Both the position numbers and the translations under genes were made by a program. Of a DNA stretch of 64,000 nucleotides, positions 22,604-34,500 are shown piece by piece. Source of the stretch: Yamagishiella unicocca (taxonomy: Eukaryota > Chlorophyta > Chlorophyceae > Chlamydomonadales > Volvocaceae). The notes under the pieces are model-generated. The model searched no databases, had not been told where the DNA came from, and saw only the letters and a program-made list of their open reading frames with translations. How positions within the stretch are numbered: the first letter of the stretch is position 1; each line of letters starts with the position of its first letter. The DNA lies in assembly GCA_003116995.1 (NCBI GenBank), contig BDSL01000077.1:1-64000 (forward strand). Direction: 5' to 3'.

Positions 22604-25600
22604 TGCTGCCGCCCGCCCAGCGCCTGCTGCTGCCCGCCCGGCGCCTTGCTGAGCAATCCCCCGCCAGTGGAGTGCAGCACTGCAGAGGCCCCGCCCAGCG
22701 CCTGCTGCTGACTGCCCGGCGCCTGCTGCCGCCCGCCCAGCGCCTTGCTAAGTAGCCCCCGATCGGAGGGGAGCAGTGCGGCAGAAGCCCCGCCCAGCGC
22801 CTGCTGCTGCCCGCCCGGCGCCTGCTGCCGCCCGCCCAGCGCCTGCTGCTGCCCGCCCGGCGCCTGGCTGAGCAATCCCCCGCCAGTGGAGTGCAGCACT
22901 GCAGAGGCCCCGCCCAGCGCCTGCTGCTGACTGCCCGGCGCCTGCTGCCGCCCGCCCAGCGCCTGGCTAAGTAGCCCCCGATCGGAGGGGTGCAGTGCGG
23001 CAGAAGCCCCGCCCAGCGCCTGCTGCTGCCTGCCCGGCGCCTGCTGCTGCCCGCCCAGCGTGAGCTGCCGCCCGCCCAGCGCCTGGCTAAGTAGCCCCCG
23101 ATCGGAGGGCTGCAGCGCGGCAGAGGCCCCACCCAGCACCTGCTGCTGCCCGCACAGCCCCTGGTAAGATGATCTTACTCCATAAAAAAGCTGCGGCGGC
23201 AACACGGCCGAAGCCCCGAGTGACACCTGCTGCTGCCGTGTGCCCGGCGCCTGCTGCGGCCCGCCAGGCGCCTCGCCGGGGAGCCCCCCTCCAGAGGACG
23301 TCAGTGCGGCCGAAGCCCCGAGTGACACCTGCTGCTGCGTGTCCAGCGCCTGCTGCTGCCCGCCTGGCGCCTCACCACCTGGAGATAGCATCTCGCCGCT
23401 GATGACAGCAGCAACAGAGGATGCCAGGCCGGGGTCCGCCAGCCCCATCGACACATGTGTCTGGTCTCCGAGGACTAGACGACATGGAAGGCGCGTGAGG
23501 GTGGCACCTGCGATAACGATGCAACACTTCATGACGCGTTTTTACTTGTGCTGACACAAATCTGTAGTGACTTACCAAGTTTATAATCACCACGTAGGTC
23601 CGCGGCACCTTCCAGCCACCACCCGTGCTTGAGTAGCTGACCAACAGCACGGTACTCGATATTCTCACTGATGCTGTCGAGCAATGGGAAGAGAGTCCTA
23701 CACGTACCACGAACATATGTTTCCCGGCTTCAGCTATTATTGGGAAACGATACAACTGAATTCTTAACACTATCCCACCTGCGCACGTCCTCACGCATCA
23801 CGAGCTCGGAGGCGGCGTCGAATTTTCCAGGCTTGACGAGCGTATAGGCAGTGCCAGTACGTACTGGTGCTCCAGCAGCGGCACCCATTGCCGACGGGCC
23901 TGCACCGTACCATGCAATCCAAGTAACAACACGGTGAAGCAAATATCCAGACAAAAGAGCCAGATCCTTACCCTTGGCGAAGGCCTCCAGCCCTCTCCAC
24001 CCAAAGTGCATCGCTTCCTGGACGCTTGCCTGTCGCACGTTGGCCTCTGGGTACTTGGCGGAAAGCCCGATTTCTGCAGCCACCCTGTTAATCTTCTCCA
24101 ACACGGTGTAATCGTACATACCGTAATCGGTCGCACCGTGCTTGTATGAGTGGTCACGGTTCCAGCGCCCCAGAAAAAGCGACATGATGGCTTCCGCTAG
24201 CTCTGGCGAGGTGTTGCTGCCCTGTAGCAGGTCGTGGAACTTGCTGTGAAAGCCCTCAACCGAGCTTGTGCCCCGCAGCACAAGCCACTTTGGTGGCTTA
24301 GAGTCGTCCTTCTCAAGGTTGATGTGCACCTGGCGCCCCTCCGGGTCTACACGTGTAGTGAGGACAAAGGCTAAGTCAGCAGTTGTATTGGCATGCCAGG
24401 ACTGTCAAGCATCTTGCTTCTGCTAACATGCAAGCAGCACTGTCACGCAATCCTGCTTACCGCTGATGCGATCCGCTTTGATGAGTCCCAGGACAGCATC
24501 GAGCTGCTTCTCCACTGCCGAATCGAAGAGTGCTCGCCCAGTGTTGTTATCGATCATCTCCCTACCGGCCTTCCTGGACGCCTCCAGCCGGGGGACAAGG
24601 ATCTCGGGACGAGGGATAATCGACCGGCAGTTGCTGTCGGAGGGCTCCACACCGTAACGGTCCTGAGCAGCTCGCACGTCCTCCACCAGGCGGTCCTTGA
24701 AAATTGCGCAGAATTCCTTAAACCACGGGGCTGCATGCCAACAAATGCCATGCATTGGTCTCGATTAAATAAGGCACTTGCTGATACCAGCAACAAGGTA
24801 GCGACAACAATTGCGCAGGCATAAAAAGACTGAGAACCCAATCACTCCAAACTTAATCACTAGGCAGGGTACTCACCCGCCATGCTGTGTCCCACTGGCA
24901 ACGTGTCATGCACTCGCTGCAAAACGTGGAAGAGGTCCTCCTTGATTATTGCGGTCGGGAAGATACCCTTAAGCAATGGCGCGGTGGTGTGACTGTTGTC
25001 CACGTAAATGACGTCAGGGCCCACCTGAGAAATTGTATACAACGTCATTAGCAAGCCACGAATGGGATGGGAAGGTTACGTTCCAAACACACGCCTACCT
25101 GGCCCAATTCCTCGTTCCGTTCCCGCAAGCGCCTGAATGCGTCCTCCAGCTCCCTGAGCCCACCACCACCGTGGTAAATGGCGACGACCTGGTTCAACTC
25201 GTTTAAGACCGCCACAGTGCCCTCCATGGCCGGCGATCCATCTGTCATGCGAACTTTCTTGCTGTTCTTGTGCCCAGCGTCAATACGCAGCATCGTGAAC
25301 GTCAGCGACTTCTGGTAGGCATCATGTGCCATGCACCTATCCGCAGCTCCATCAAGGAACAACTCTGTGGCGTACCCGACTGTGAGGTCAGCGCCACCGT
25401 ACTGTGACGAGTCGAACATGAAGAACGGCTCGCTAGGCGGAACCGCTGGTGGCTGCGTGGCCTATTGGGGCAAGGGAGAGAACGGGCAGGCTCGTATAGC
25501 CAAAGCCACATGCGAGTCCTACATCCAGACAGGAAACCAGTGGAAGCATTTAGAACATACCTGCTGGTGCCTTGCAAGTGCTTCCCGCATCGTCTGCTGC

Positions 25601-26598
25601 CGCCCTTGCCGACCCCCTTGCTGCCCCCCTTGCAGCGCATTGCCCTTGATGATGGACAGGTACTCGAGCTCCAGCAGATTGTAATCTCTGTGAGCCACTT
25701 GATTGCGCAGGTCGGCAATAGCTGAGACACTGAAGCCGCGTGGCACAAGTGCCACAAAAATCTCCCGAAGCCGGCTGGTCATTCCGCTCCTGTGCGTCAG
25801 GATGCCAGGGAAGCGCAGCTGAACTTCTTCAGGAAGCTGTTTCATGATCTCAGGATCGGACCATGAGAAGCTGCAGGTCTTCGCCACCCCATCATGCACT
25901 CCTGCACTCCACGAAGGAAGGGGGAGGGGTGGGCTCACCAATAACATGTATGCGGTGTCCTTCTAAATCAATGTCCGACATGTCCGCAACCTTCAGGTGG
26001 TACAGGTGCCCCAGCTGCGGTTGCCAAACCCAACCACACCCCTCGGGCCATTTTGTCACCCCCCATGCAAATTTGACGCAACCCGAAACGTTGCCACCAT
26101 GGGTTGCATTTACACCTCACCTTGGCACTTGCTGCGCTTCGACATGATGTATACCTCGCCGTGGATGTCCAAAAGCGGCCTTGCGTTAACCGCCCAGCCG
26201 TCGCCATGAATCTTCGCACCGTCTTCCGCGCACTTGCCGCAGCCAGGGCATTTGACATTTCGTTGTGCGGTGTCGCTGTAAAGTTCCGGGTTCCACACGT
26301 ACACCTTGGTTTGCGTACACGCGATCTGCCATCTAACCACGGCGTTATCGCGACGGTGTGTGAAGTGTCCGCTGTGAATGCTACCAAATTCTACCCATTC
26401 AACTTTGTCGTTGCAATTCTTGACGCCCTTTCCAATAGCGTGTATGAAGTCACGCTTCGTCGGCGACCCTGATACGCGCGAAAGGTATACTTGGTTGTTA
26501 ACTAAATTATATTCAAGCACGATGTCAGTAGAGTTGCTCTTAAACTTGGAAATGATGTGGTATCCTTCAAACGACACGACCGACGTAATATGCTCCAT
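22444..26598 (-). mobile_element. DDE-type transposase-like gene with zinc-binding N-terminus
   Basis: Exons read as 26598-26121, an uncertain one near 26009-25938, 25901-25561, 25461-25099, 25024-24877, 24730-24461, 24346-23972, 23899-23779, 23697-23576 and 23507-22444. From 25901 on, every junction agrees in phase. Visible signatures: a paired-Cys module KCPGCGKCAEDG in the first exon; LRFPGILTHRSGMTSRL; GPDVIYVDNSHTT with IIKEDLFHVLQRVHDTL (two acidic residues spaced like the first Asp pair of DDE transposases); WFKEFCAIFKDRL; and LRGTSSVEGFHSKFHDLLQG. This order resembles large transposase-like proteins known from algae and animals that carry a DUF6729-type Cys-rich N-terminus. The C-terminus is a long Gln/Gly/Ala repeat tail whose last about 43 residues are encoded by the adjoining satellite unit. 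The first two exons do not join in frame with the obvious splice sites, so the copy may be decayed or the model incomplete. Confidence 0.68.
22604..23370. repeat. GC-rich coding minisatellite (Gln/Gly/Ala repeats)
   Basis: Imperfect direct repeats of CGCCCAGCGCCTGCTGCTG and CCCGCCCGGCGCCTGCTG. On the minus strand they encode variants of GGQQQALGG, GGRQQAPGS and GASAALLPSDRGLL. It forms the bulk of the transposase-like protein's last exon. Confidence 0.85.
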
Positions 26599-28529
26599 TC
26601 GCTCTGCCGAGGCGCGTTGGCAAATAAATACGCCGTTTACTGATGATCTGCAGCGTGCATCCCGTTGTAGCAAGTAAAATAATTTAAACGGCGTGGTTAC
26701 TCAAACGGCTGTACGCTGGACTTCAAGACCGTACGCAGGAATTCCAGAAAGCCGTACAGCTGGAATTAGTGCGAATTAGCGCTAATTCCCATAGCGCGAA
26801 TTCCCCCCATGCTACCGCCCTGAGCCCGCAATGTGTGAGCCCTCGTTTTCGTTTGTCGTTTTCGTTTCGACTCGAAAATCTGAAGATCTAATTGCGTGGT
26901 TGCAGTTCATAGCTGCGTGCATTTCCCTTGCTTGGGTGCGGAGCCGCGTCTCAGCTTTCGGCCAGGAAACCGCTAAAGCGCAACGCCATGACGAGAACCC
27001 CCGCCTGGGCACTCCGACATGGACATATGAATAGTATAGTTGCTGCGTATTATAATAGACGATATTTAACGGTTCCGGTGCTCCTCGCACCGCCGCCGTG
27101 CTTTCCTAATTATGAAGTCTAAAAGCGAACCTGCCGGACGTTTTAGACTCTGCGACCACAGCGACATCAAGAATTTTGATCCCTTAGACGCTGATGGATG
27201 GCACCGTGCGCACGTGGATGTTTTGCCTGCACACTTTGCGTTTGTCATGTGTCGCCTTGTATGCTTACAGACGATCTTGCACGTGGGCAGCGTTAGCGGA
27301 ATTTCTGCCATGGCACGGTAACCTGATTACGAAGCAAAATGTGGCTGGACTGGAAGCAGTCCCTTGGCAAGTCGCTGAGCTTCCGGAAGTAGGATGTCTA
27401 GGGCTTCACAACGGGACGGGACAACTGCGAATGCACCGTTATAAACTCCACTATAACATAGACACGTTTTGTTTGAGCGCGCCTCAAGTCCATCGAACGG
27501 ATAAGCGGGCTTGGGCAGGTGAATCACGTTCGGTTGTCTACAGTTCCGCCTTTCCGACGCGTCCTTCCTGCCTGCGAAAGCAATGCCTACGCCGACGCGG
27601 GTTAAATACCCACGTCTCCAGTCCTTTCTGAGTTCCGGCTGACCTGGGATGGCGAGGACTGCCCAGCCGCTGCCTGCCGGTCGATGCTGGTCGATGCTAA
27701 CAGCTGCTTCGAGGCTCCGCCCGTGACCACCGCCCCAGGCGAGGCGCACCCACTTGCCCGAATCTGTCCCTCAACAACAACACATGCAGGCCGCCTTTGG
27801 CCCATGGAGTCTGGTTCCATAACGGCACCTCGCGCTCACCGAGCTCACCGCTTCGTCATGCCTCGTCTTCGCGTACTTCTGCATCCCGCTGTTCCGATCC
27901 CGAACCACCCACGTGCCCGTCGGCATCCCCCCTGCAATAAATTGGCTTAGCCAGTTTCGATGTTGATGGCCTACATAATCGGTTCTTCGGTGTCCGTACC
28001 ATCGCGCGTTCCAGCCGTTCGGGTTTCTTGGGTTGTTGAAACATGCACTTCACATGCCGTGCAAGCCACCTCAAGATGGCAACGTGATTGCTGACGGCAA
28101 CTGTGGATGACGACCAGAAATATGTCCCCGGCTGTCCCGGTCCTTTGTACACTGTGGAGAGAATGACGGTTACAGCATTCTCCGGTCGCCCTGGTGGCTC
28201 GCAAAACATGCGAAAGAACCCAACGCGTGTCGACTGCGTACTGAAAGAAGTGTTCCGGCGCCGACCCAGGCCAAATCCCGAGCGCGTGGGAAACTTTAGG
28301 CCCCGGATTGCGTCGACCCAAATCAGGCTGTGGCGGAAACACCTGCAGGCCCCCTACACCGCCGCTCCATGCGTTTGGACCGCCTCGCACTGCAGCCCGA
28401 CCGTCTCCACCACAAGCACCAACACTCCCGGGTCCCTGCCGCTCTAGCCCATCCCCCAAGACCACTCGCTCTAGTCACCTTAGGCCACCACCACCACCAC
28501 CGCCGACGCGCCGATAATCGCCATCCCCG
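26599..28529. other. Intergenic region between transposase-like gene and NOC3
   Basis: From 26700 to 26810 there are short partly inverted motifs (CGGCTGTACG, GCCGTACAGC, GCGAATTAGCGCTAATTC), a possible right end of the mobile element. A minus-strand TGTAA (TTACA at 28170-28174) lies about 360 nt past the NOC3 stop. Several short open frames on both strands show no family resemblance. Confidence 0.4.
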
Positions 28530-31500
28530 CTACCGCCCCCGCTTCCCCCCTGCTGCTGCCTTACCATTCGTGCCCTGCTGCAGCTGCATCTGTTTCCCAG
28601 CCCCGACCTGCCCTTTGCCATTCATCAGCTGCGAGCGAGTCGCCGCCGCCGCCGCCGCCCCGCCTGCTGCGGCATTTCCACCCGGCCGCACCGCCGGCGG
28701 CGGCGCCTTGGCTGCCCCCAGCGCCTCCGCCACTTGCCGCTGCTGCAGGTGTATGTGGAAGCGCTTGAGCCGCTCCACCGCCAAAGCCTTCTCCAGCCTC
28801 AGCTGCCGGTTTTCATGAAACCGCCGTGATTCCAGGAACATACGCCGCAGCGCCGCCGCCGCCACCGCGTCGGACCCGCCGCCGCCGCCGCCACCGCCGC
28901 CGCCGCTGGTGCTGGCGGGCGCGTGACGCCGTCGACCGCTAGCATCCCAGCCGTCGTCGCAACCCTCATCATCGTCGTCGTCGTCGTCATCTTCCGAGTC
29001 CACCTCCATACCCTCCCAGCCGCCGGCGCCGTCAGTGCTGCCGTACTCCGCCGCCAGGCGCCCCACTTCTTCCAGGAACTCCGACGATAGCTCCGCGCCG
29101 GCACCGCCACGCCGCCGGCTGATGCCCCTCCGCACCGCCGAGGCGCGCGGCGGCTTCGGGACCGGGCGCATAAGGCCCCGCGACGCGTCGTACGCGTCCG
29201 CCAGCTCCGGGATCGTCGCGGGCGTGCCAAGCGGCCCCGTCAGCTGTACGGCGCTGCCACTGCCGCCTGCCCCCGCGCCCGGCCGCAAGGCCAAAAGCGA
29301 CGCCGCGGCCTGAGCCAGGTGCGGGTGGTAGTGCGGCGGAGGGCCCGACGCGAGACATACCTCCCACAACGTGGTGGCCAGGGCGCCTGCCTCCGAGGGG
29401 TCGGAACAGAAGGCGTCGTACGTGCGGCCGCCGACGGTTGGCGCCTCGCCCTCGTGCTCCAGCATGCTGGCCAGCTTGGGGTAGCGGCGGAGCAGCCTGG
29501 CGGGCGAGCGGGGTGGAGCAAGAGCGGGGGGGAGGTTGCAAAAAAGAACCGGTTGCTCGACTTGGGAAGTGCAGCTGTGCATAGGCTACATAGGAGGGGG
29601 GGAAGTGAGGGTTCCAAAACTACAACAAGGGCGAGGTGGCCGTAGTCGTTGCAAATAGGGGGCCGGCTGCCCACGCCAGCGCCCCCCGCCCGGTCCTCAC
29701 GGGCCCTCCCCACCGCACCTAGCCACCGCCGCCCACAGCGCCATCGCTTCGCCCGGCCCCGCCAGCAGCGCCGCCCCCGCCATGCGTTTCACGAACGCCG
29801 CCGTGCGTTGCATGTCCGCCATCTTGGGCTCGCACAGCAGCGACTCCAGCACGCCAGCCAGCAGCGCCGCAGGGCTGGTGGGCGGCCCCGACCCGTGGGT
29901 CGCGCCGTCGGAGCCGGCCGGCGGCGGCGGCGCCGCAGCCGCCGCTGCGGCCTGCTCGCACGCCGCCGCCATGGCGATGTCCTCGTCGTCGCCGTCGTCG
30001 CCGCCCTCATCGGCGTCCTGTCCGGCAGTGGACGCGGCGGCGCCGTCGGGTTGCTGCTTGTTGTTGTTGGCGGCGGCGGCCGTGTCGTCGCTGAGGAGGG
30101 AGTACAAGGGCACCTGAGGGAGGGGGTGCGGGGGGCGGGGTGTGGGGTGTGTGTTACTTAAAACCCAGGTGTGTGTGTAATTCGGGGCGGGTACAGTGGG
30201 CGATCTCAAGACACACACGGGTTTGTCCCACGCGCCAGGACCCGCCGGTAACCCAAACGTCGACAGCCTCCCCATTGCACCCGCCCCTCGAAGCATACAG
30301 GGGAAAGCAGGCGCAGCAGCCCTATACACCTCCCCCTCCCCACACACGGGTTTCCTTGCCAACCACCCACACCCACCGCAACCCTTCACCCTCCACAACC
30401 CCGCACCTGCAGCAGCATGTCGTACAGCTGCACGTACAGGTCCCTCCGATCCACGTTGAGCGCCTCCCCCTGCCCCCGCAGCAGCGCCGATACGGTGGCC
30501 AGCAGCCGCACCCGCTCGGGCAGTGGCAGCGCGGGGCCAGCCAGCATGTCGCCGAAGACCGCCAGAAGGTCGTTCATGTACTCCACGGAGATGAGGTGAG
30601 TGTACCTGGCGGTGGTTGGCGGTTAGCGGTTGGAAGGTTTGGACGGTTGGGACGTTTTGGACGGTTGGGAAGGTGGATGGAGGGATTCCGCAGCGGGGCT
30701 GGCGGTATCAGGGTTTTAAGGGACTTACCGAGTGAAGGCGGAAGCCGTGTACTACGCCGGACCTCCCCCTGCCGAACTCGCACACCTCATGCATCCAGGG
30801 AGGCCACAGAAAGGACATCCCGCCCCTTCCCGACAGCTCGCGACCACACACCCCACCTTGCCAGGCCGTCCAGGGCGGGGTGCAGCAGCGGGCACTTCTT
30901 CAGCAGCCGCGAGCGGCTCCAGGGAGATGCCAGGCTGGCGCTGGGGACCCGCGGGCCCGCGCCGTCGGCTGAGGCCGCCGCCGCCGCCGCCGCCGCCCCC
31001 CCGGGCGCTGCCAGGCCGGCAGCGCAGCAGTGCTTCAGCACCCGGAAGTAGATCTCGAACAGCGCCTCAAGCATGGCGCTCTTTGGGAGGGGCAGGGGGG
31101 GCGGGGGGGGGGCGCGGAGGGAGGGTAACCCGGGGAGGCGGGGGGAGGGGCGGGGGGAGGGGCGGAGGGAGGGTAACCCGGGGAGGCGGCGCAAATGGGG
31201 TTGCGTGGTTTCTTGCTAGGAGGAGGAGGAGGAGGAGGAGGAGGAGGAGGAGGAGGGATGGCTGGCGGGTCCAGATTGAGATGTGCGCTGGCTTCTACAC
31301 CTGCTTTTGAAGCTACAAAGCCGTAACCGTACCTTACCGCCGTGGCTCCTTGACGCTTAGGAGTGCCCTGCCCCCTGGCCCCTGCTCCCCTGCTGCCCCC
31401 CTGCTGGGCCCCTGCTGGGCCCCTGCTGGGCCCCTGCTGGGCCCCTGCTGGGCCCCTGCTGCCCCCCTGCTGTCCCCCTGCTGCCCCCCTGCTGGGCCCC

Positions 31501-34500
31501 CTGCTGGGCCCCTGCTGCCCCCCTGCTGTCCCCCTGCTGCCCCCCTGCTGGGCCCCCTGCTGCCCCCCTGCTGGGCCCCCTGCTGCCCCCCTGCTGGGCC
31601 CCCTGCTGGGCCCCTGCTGCCCCCCTGCTGCCCCACCTACTCCCCCCCTGCTGGGCCCCCTGCTGCACCCCTGCTGCACCCCTGCTGCCCCCCTGCTGTC
31701 CCCCTGCTGCACCCCTGCTGCCCCACCTGCTGCCTCGCCAGCTCCTCCCTGTCCGGTCCCGCGGACGACTCCTTGAACGTGCGAGCCACGTCATCATCCT
31801 TCCGCCGCCGCTTCACGTCGCGCTTCTCCGCCTTCTTGCCTGCCGCGAAGGGGGGGGGCGGGTAAGCGAGGACGGAGAGCGAGGGCGGGAGGCGGGAGGC
31901 GCAGTCGTGCTGGATGCGGAGGAACCGCCGGAGGAACGAACCCCATATCCCAGCTCCAGGGGGGGAGGACAGCGCCTCCGTCCGTATCTCGGCGGGCAGA
32001 CGGATCCGGCCAGGGACACGTGCAGCCTCCCCGAGAACGCATTGCCTCCCTTCAACATAGATGCCGGATGGTCCCACCAAAACACACACGGCGCAAGACC
32101 CCCTCCTCCCCCAACTTCTTACGGGTCTTCCTCGAACCCCCCAACTTCTTACGGCTCTCCCCCAACTCCTCCCCTCGTGGCCCCTACTTTTTCGCCTCCT
32201 GCCTTCCTCGTCGTCCTCCTCCCGCTTGGGCCTCGCCACGTCCCGGAAGCGCAGGCAGGTGAGGGTGCGGACCACCTCCGCCGGAGCCACACACTTGCGC
32301 TTGCGAACCTTGGGGGAGGGGGGTTTCGAGGAAGACCCGTGGATGCCAGAAAAAACCGTTGGGGGGAGGGAGAGGGAGAGGGAGGTGGGAGGAGGGCAGG
32401 AAGACAGAGGGTAAAACCTGGTGAACTGACTAAAAGGCATATCGCATTCAGCATCACACCACACCCGACAATCCACCGCTGCTGCTGCTGCTGCCGCTGC
32501 TACTCGCAGCTCTGCTGCTGTTGCTGCTGCTGCGCCAGGCGCTTGCTGCTGCTGTGCCAGGCGCTTGCTGCTGCTGTGCCAGGCGCTTGCTGCTGCTGCG
32601 CCAGGCGCTTGAGCCAAACAAGAACACACCACCAAGCTGCCGCCTCCCCGCACAGACACACACACATACGCATGACCCCTCTCGTAGCACCCTCCCGCCC
32701 TCAGCCCCCCGCCCCCTCCCACCATGTCCGCAATCAGCTGCACCGCCTCCAGCGCCGCTCTCCCGGCGCCGCCCTCGTCTCCTCCGTCGCCCCCCTCCAG
32801 CAGCGCCCGCACCGCCTCGCACGCCATGGCGCGGGTCTCCGCATCCGATGAGGCCATCCGGGGGACCACCGCCTGGCAGCCCCCGCGAGGGGCGAAAGGG
32901 CGTCAGGGTCTTAAGGGCCCTATGGCCTTATCACGTCCAGGACGGGGAAGGGGAGGGACGAGGAAGCCTGCTACAGCGTGAAGGGGCTCCCTAGGGAGGG
33001 CGCTTGGGGTGCGTGTGTGTTTAGAAGTACCGTATAACCACAGCTGAGTCTCGAAACTCCACGGGTGCCGCTTCCCCGCTAGCCCGCGATACGTTAAGCC
33101 GGGACACAACGGCCCAACGTTCACACCGTTAGGCCGGGACACAACGGCCTAACGTTCACCGTTAGGCCGCGATAACCCCACACGACATCAACAGAGCGCA
33201 TGCGCGCGTATGTGGAGCTGTGCGGTGGTCCAGGGGGGGGGGCGCTACGCCGCGAGCACGAAGCGACACGACGCCGAGCGCGGCTCCGAAACCAAGCCCC
33301 CTCCCCCGCGCACAGCTCGCCCGCCTACTAAAAGCGTTTGTTCTGTTCTGCGCGCTGCCTACCCGGCCACGCAGCCCCCCGCCCCCCGCCCACCCCCGCC
33401 CACCCACCTGCAGTATGTCGGACGTGTAGTTGAAGTGCGGGTGCGCCGCCAGCAGGCCGCACAGGCAGCGCACCGCCACTCGTGCGTGCGACAGGGTGCC
33501 GGTGCCGCGCTGGACACAGTGGGCTGCGTCCAGCAGGGTGCGCAGGTAGGTCTGGGGCCGAGAGGGGGTGGGGTGGAGGGGAGGGTGGGGGTGGGGGTGG
33601 AGGAAGGGAGGGTGGGGGTAAGGAGGGAAGTGCGTGGAGCGAGAGGGGGCCGTGGCGTTGGTACGGTACGTAATCGGCGAGACCAGTCGCAGGTGCGTGT
33701 TGATGCCCGGCCCTCCTACACGCTCCTCTGCATGCCTTTGCGACCGTGATGTCCCAGCTGCTTACGCCATTTGCTGTCATGCTGGCAACGGCCGCCTGCC
33801 TCCTCCCCGCTGACCCCCTCCCGCTGCCCCCCCTCCCGCTGTCCCCCCTCCCGCTGTCCCCCCTCCCGCTGTCCCCCCTCCCGCTGTCCCCCCTCCCGCT
33901 GTCCCCCCTCCCGCTGCCCCCCCTCCCGCTGTCCCCCCTCCCGCTGTCCCCCCTCCCGCTGCCCCCCCTCCCGCTGTCCCCCCTCCCGCTGCCCCCCCTC
34001 CCCACCTGGTAGGCCTTGAGCAGCGCCTGCTCGTACTCTCGCGTCTTGGCCACCTCCTTGCTCACCTGGAGGGCGGGGGAAGGGGAGGAGGGCAGAGAAG
34101 GGTGGTTTCGGAGCGGGGGGAGGGGAGGAAGAGGAGGGTTGGTTATGAGCATGGAAAGGAGCGAGGTGCGGCTACTTGAGGGAGTCCGGGGTATGAGGTA
34201 TACGTGTGTCGGCCTCAGTCCAACCTACCAACCCCCCCGGTAGCCAAAATAAGCCAATGGCCCTTCTCCGCAGCCTTCCTCCACCGCCTCCAGTTCCGGT
34301 TTGCGTCGTTCCCACGGGTGTCCTCACAACGCCCCCCAGTCTCGGTTCCAAATTATCAAACCCGACGATTCACCGCCGCTATCTGCCTCTCCCCAGTTAC
34401 ACGGACTTCCCCAGTCTCGATTCGCACCCCCCCCCTTCTCCACGGGTTTCCCTCGAAACCCCCTACTCCACCCCGCTCTTCCCCCCATCAGCCAGCCAGC

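Noticed and set aside
22444..26598. KDZ or Harbinger assignment of the transposase-like gene
   Set aside because: The sequence signatures visible here do not clearly match either family; only a general DDE-like reading is supported.
27856..28465. Minus-strand open frames just downstream of NOC3 as a separate gene
   Set aside because: No start context, splice structure or family resemblance; the region is expected to be NOC3 3' UTR and flank.
31334..31865. Open frames with Gly/Gln/Ser or Pro/Leu/Cys repeats
   Set aside because: Products of the CTGCTGGGCCCC minisatellite in a NOC3 intron.
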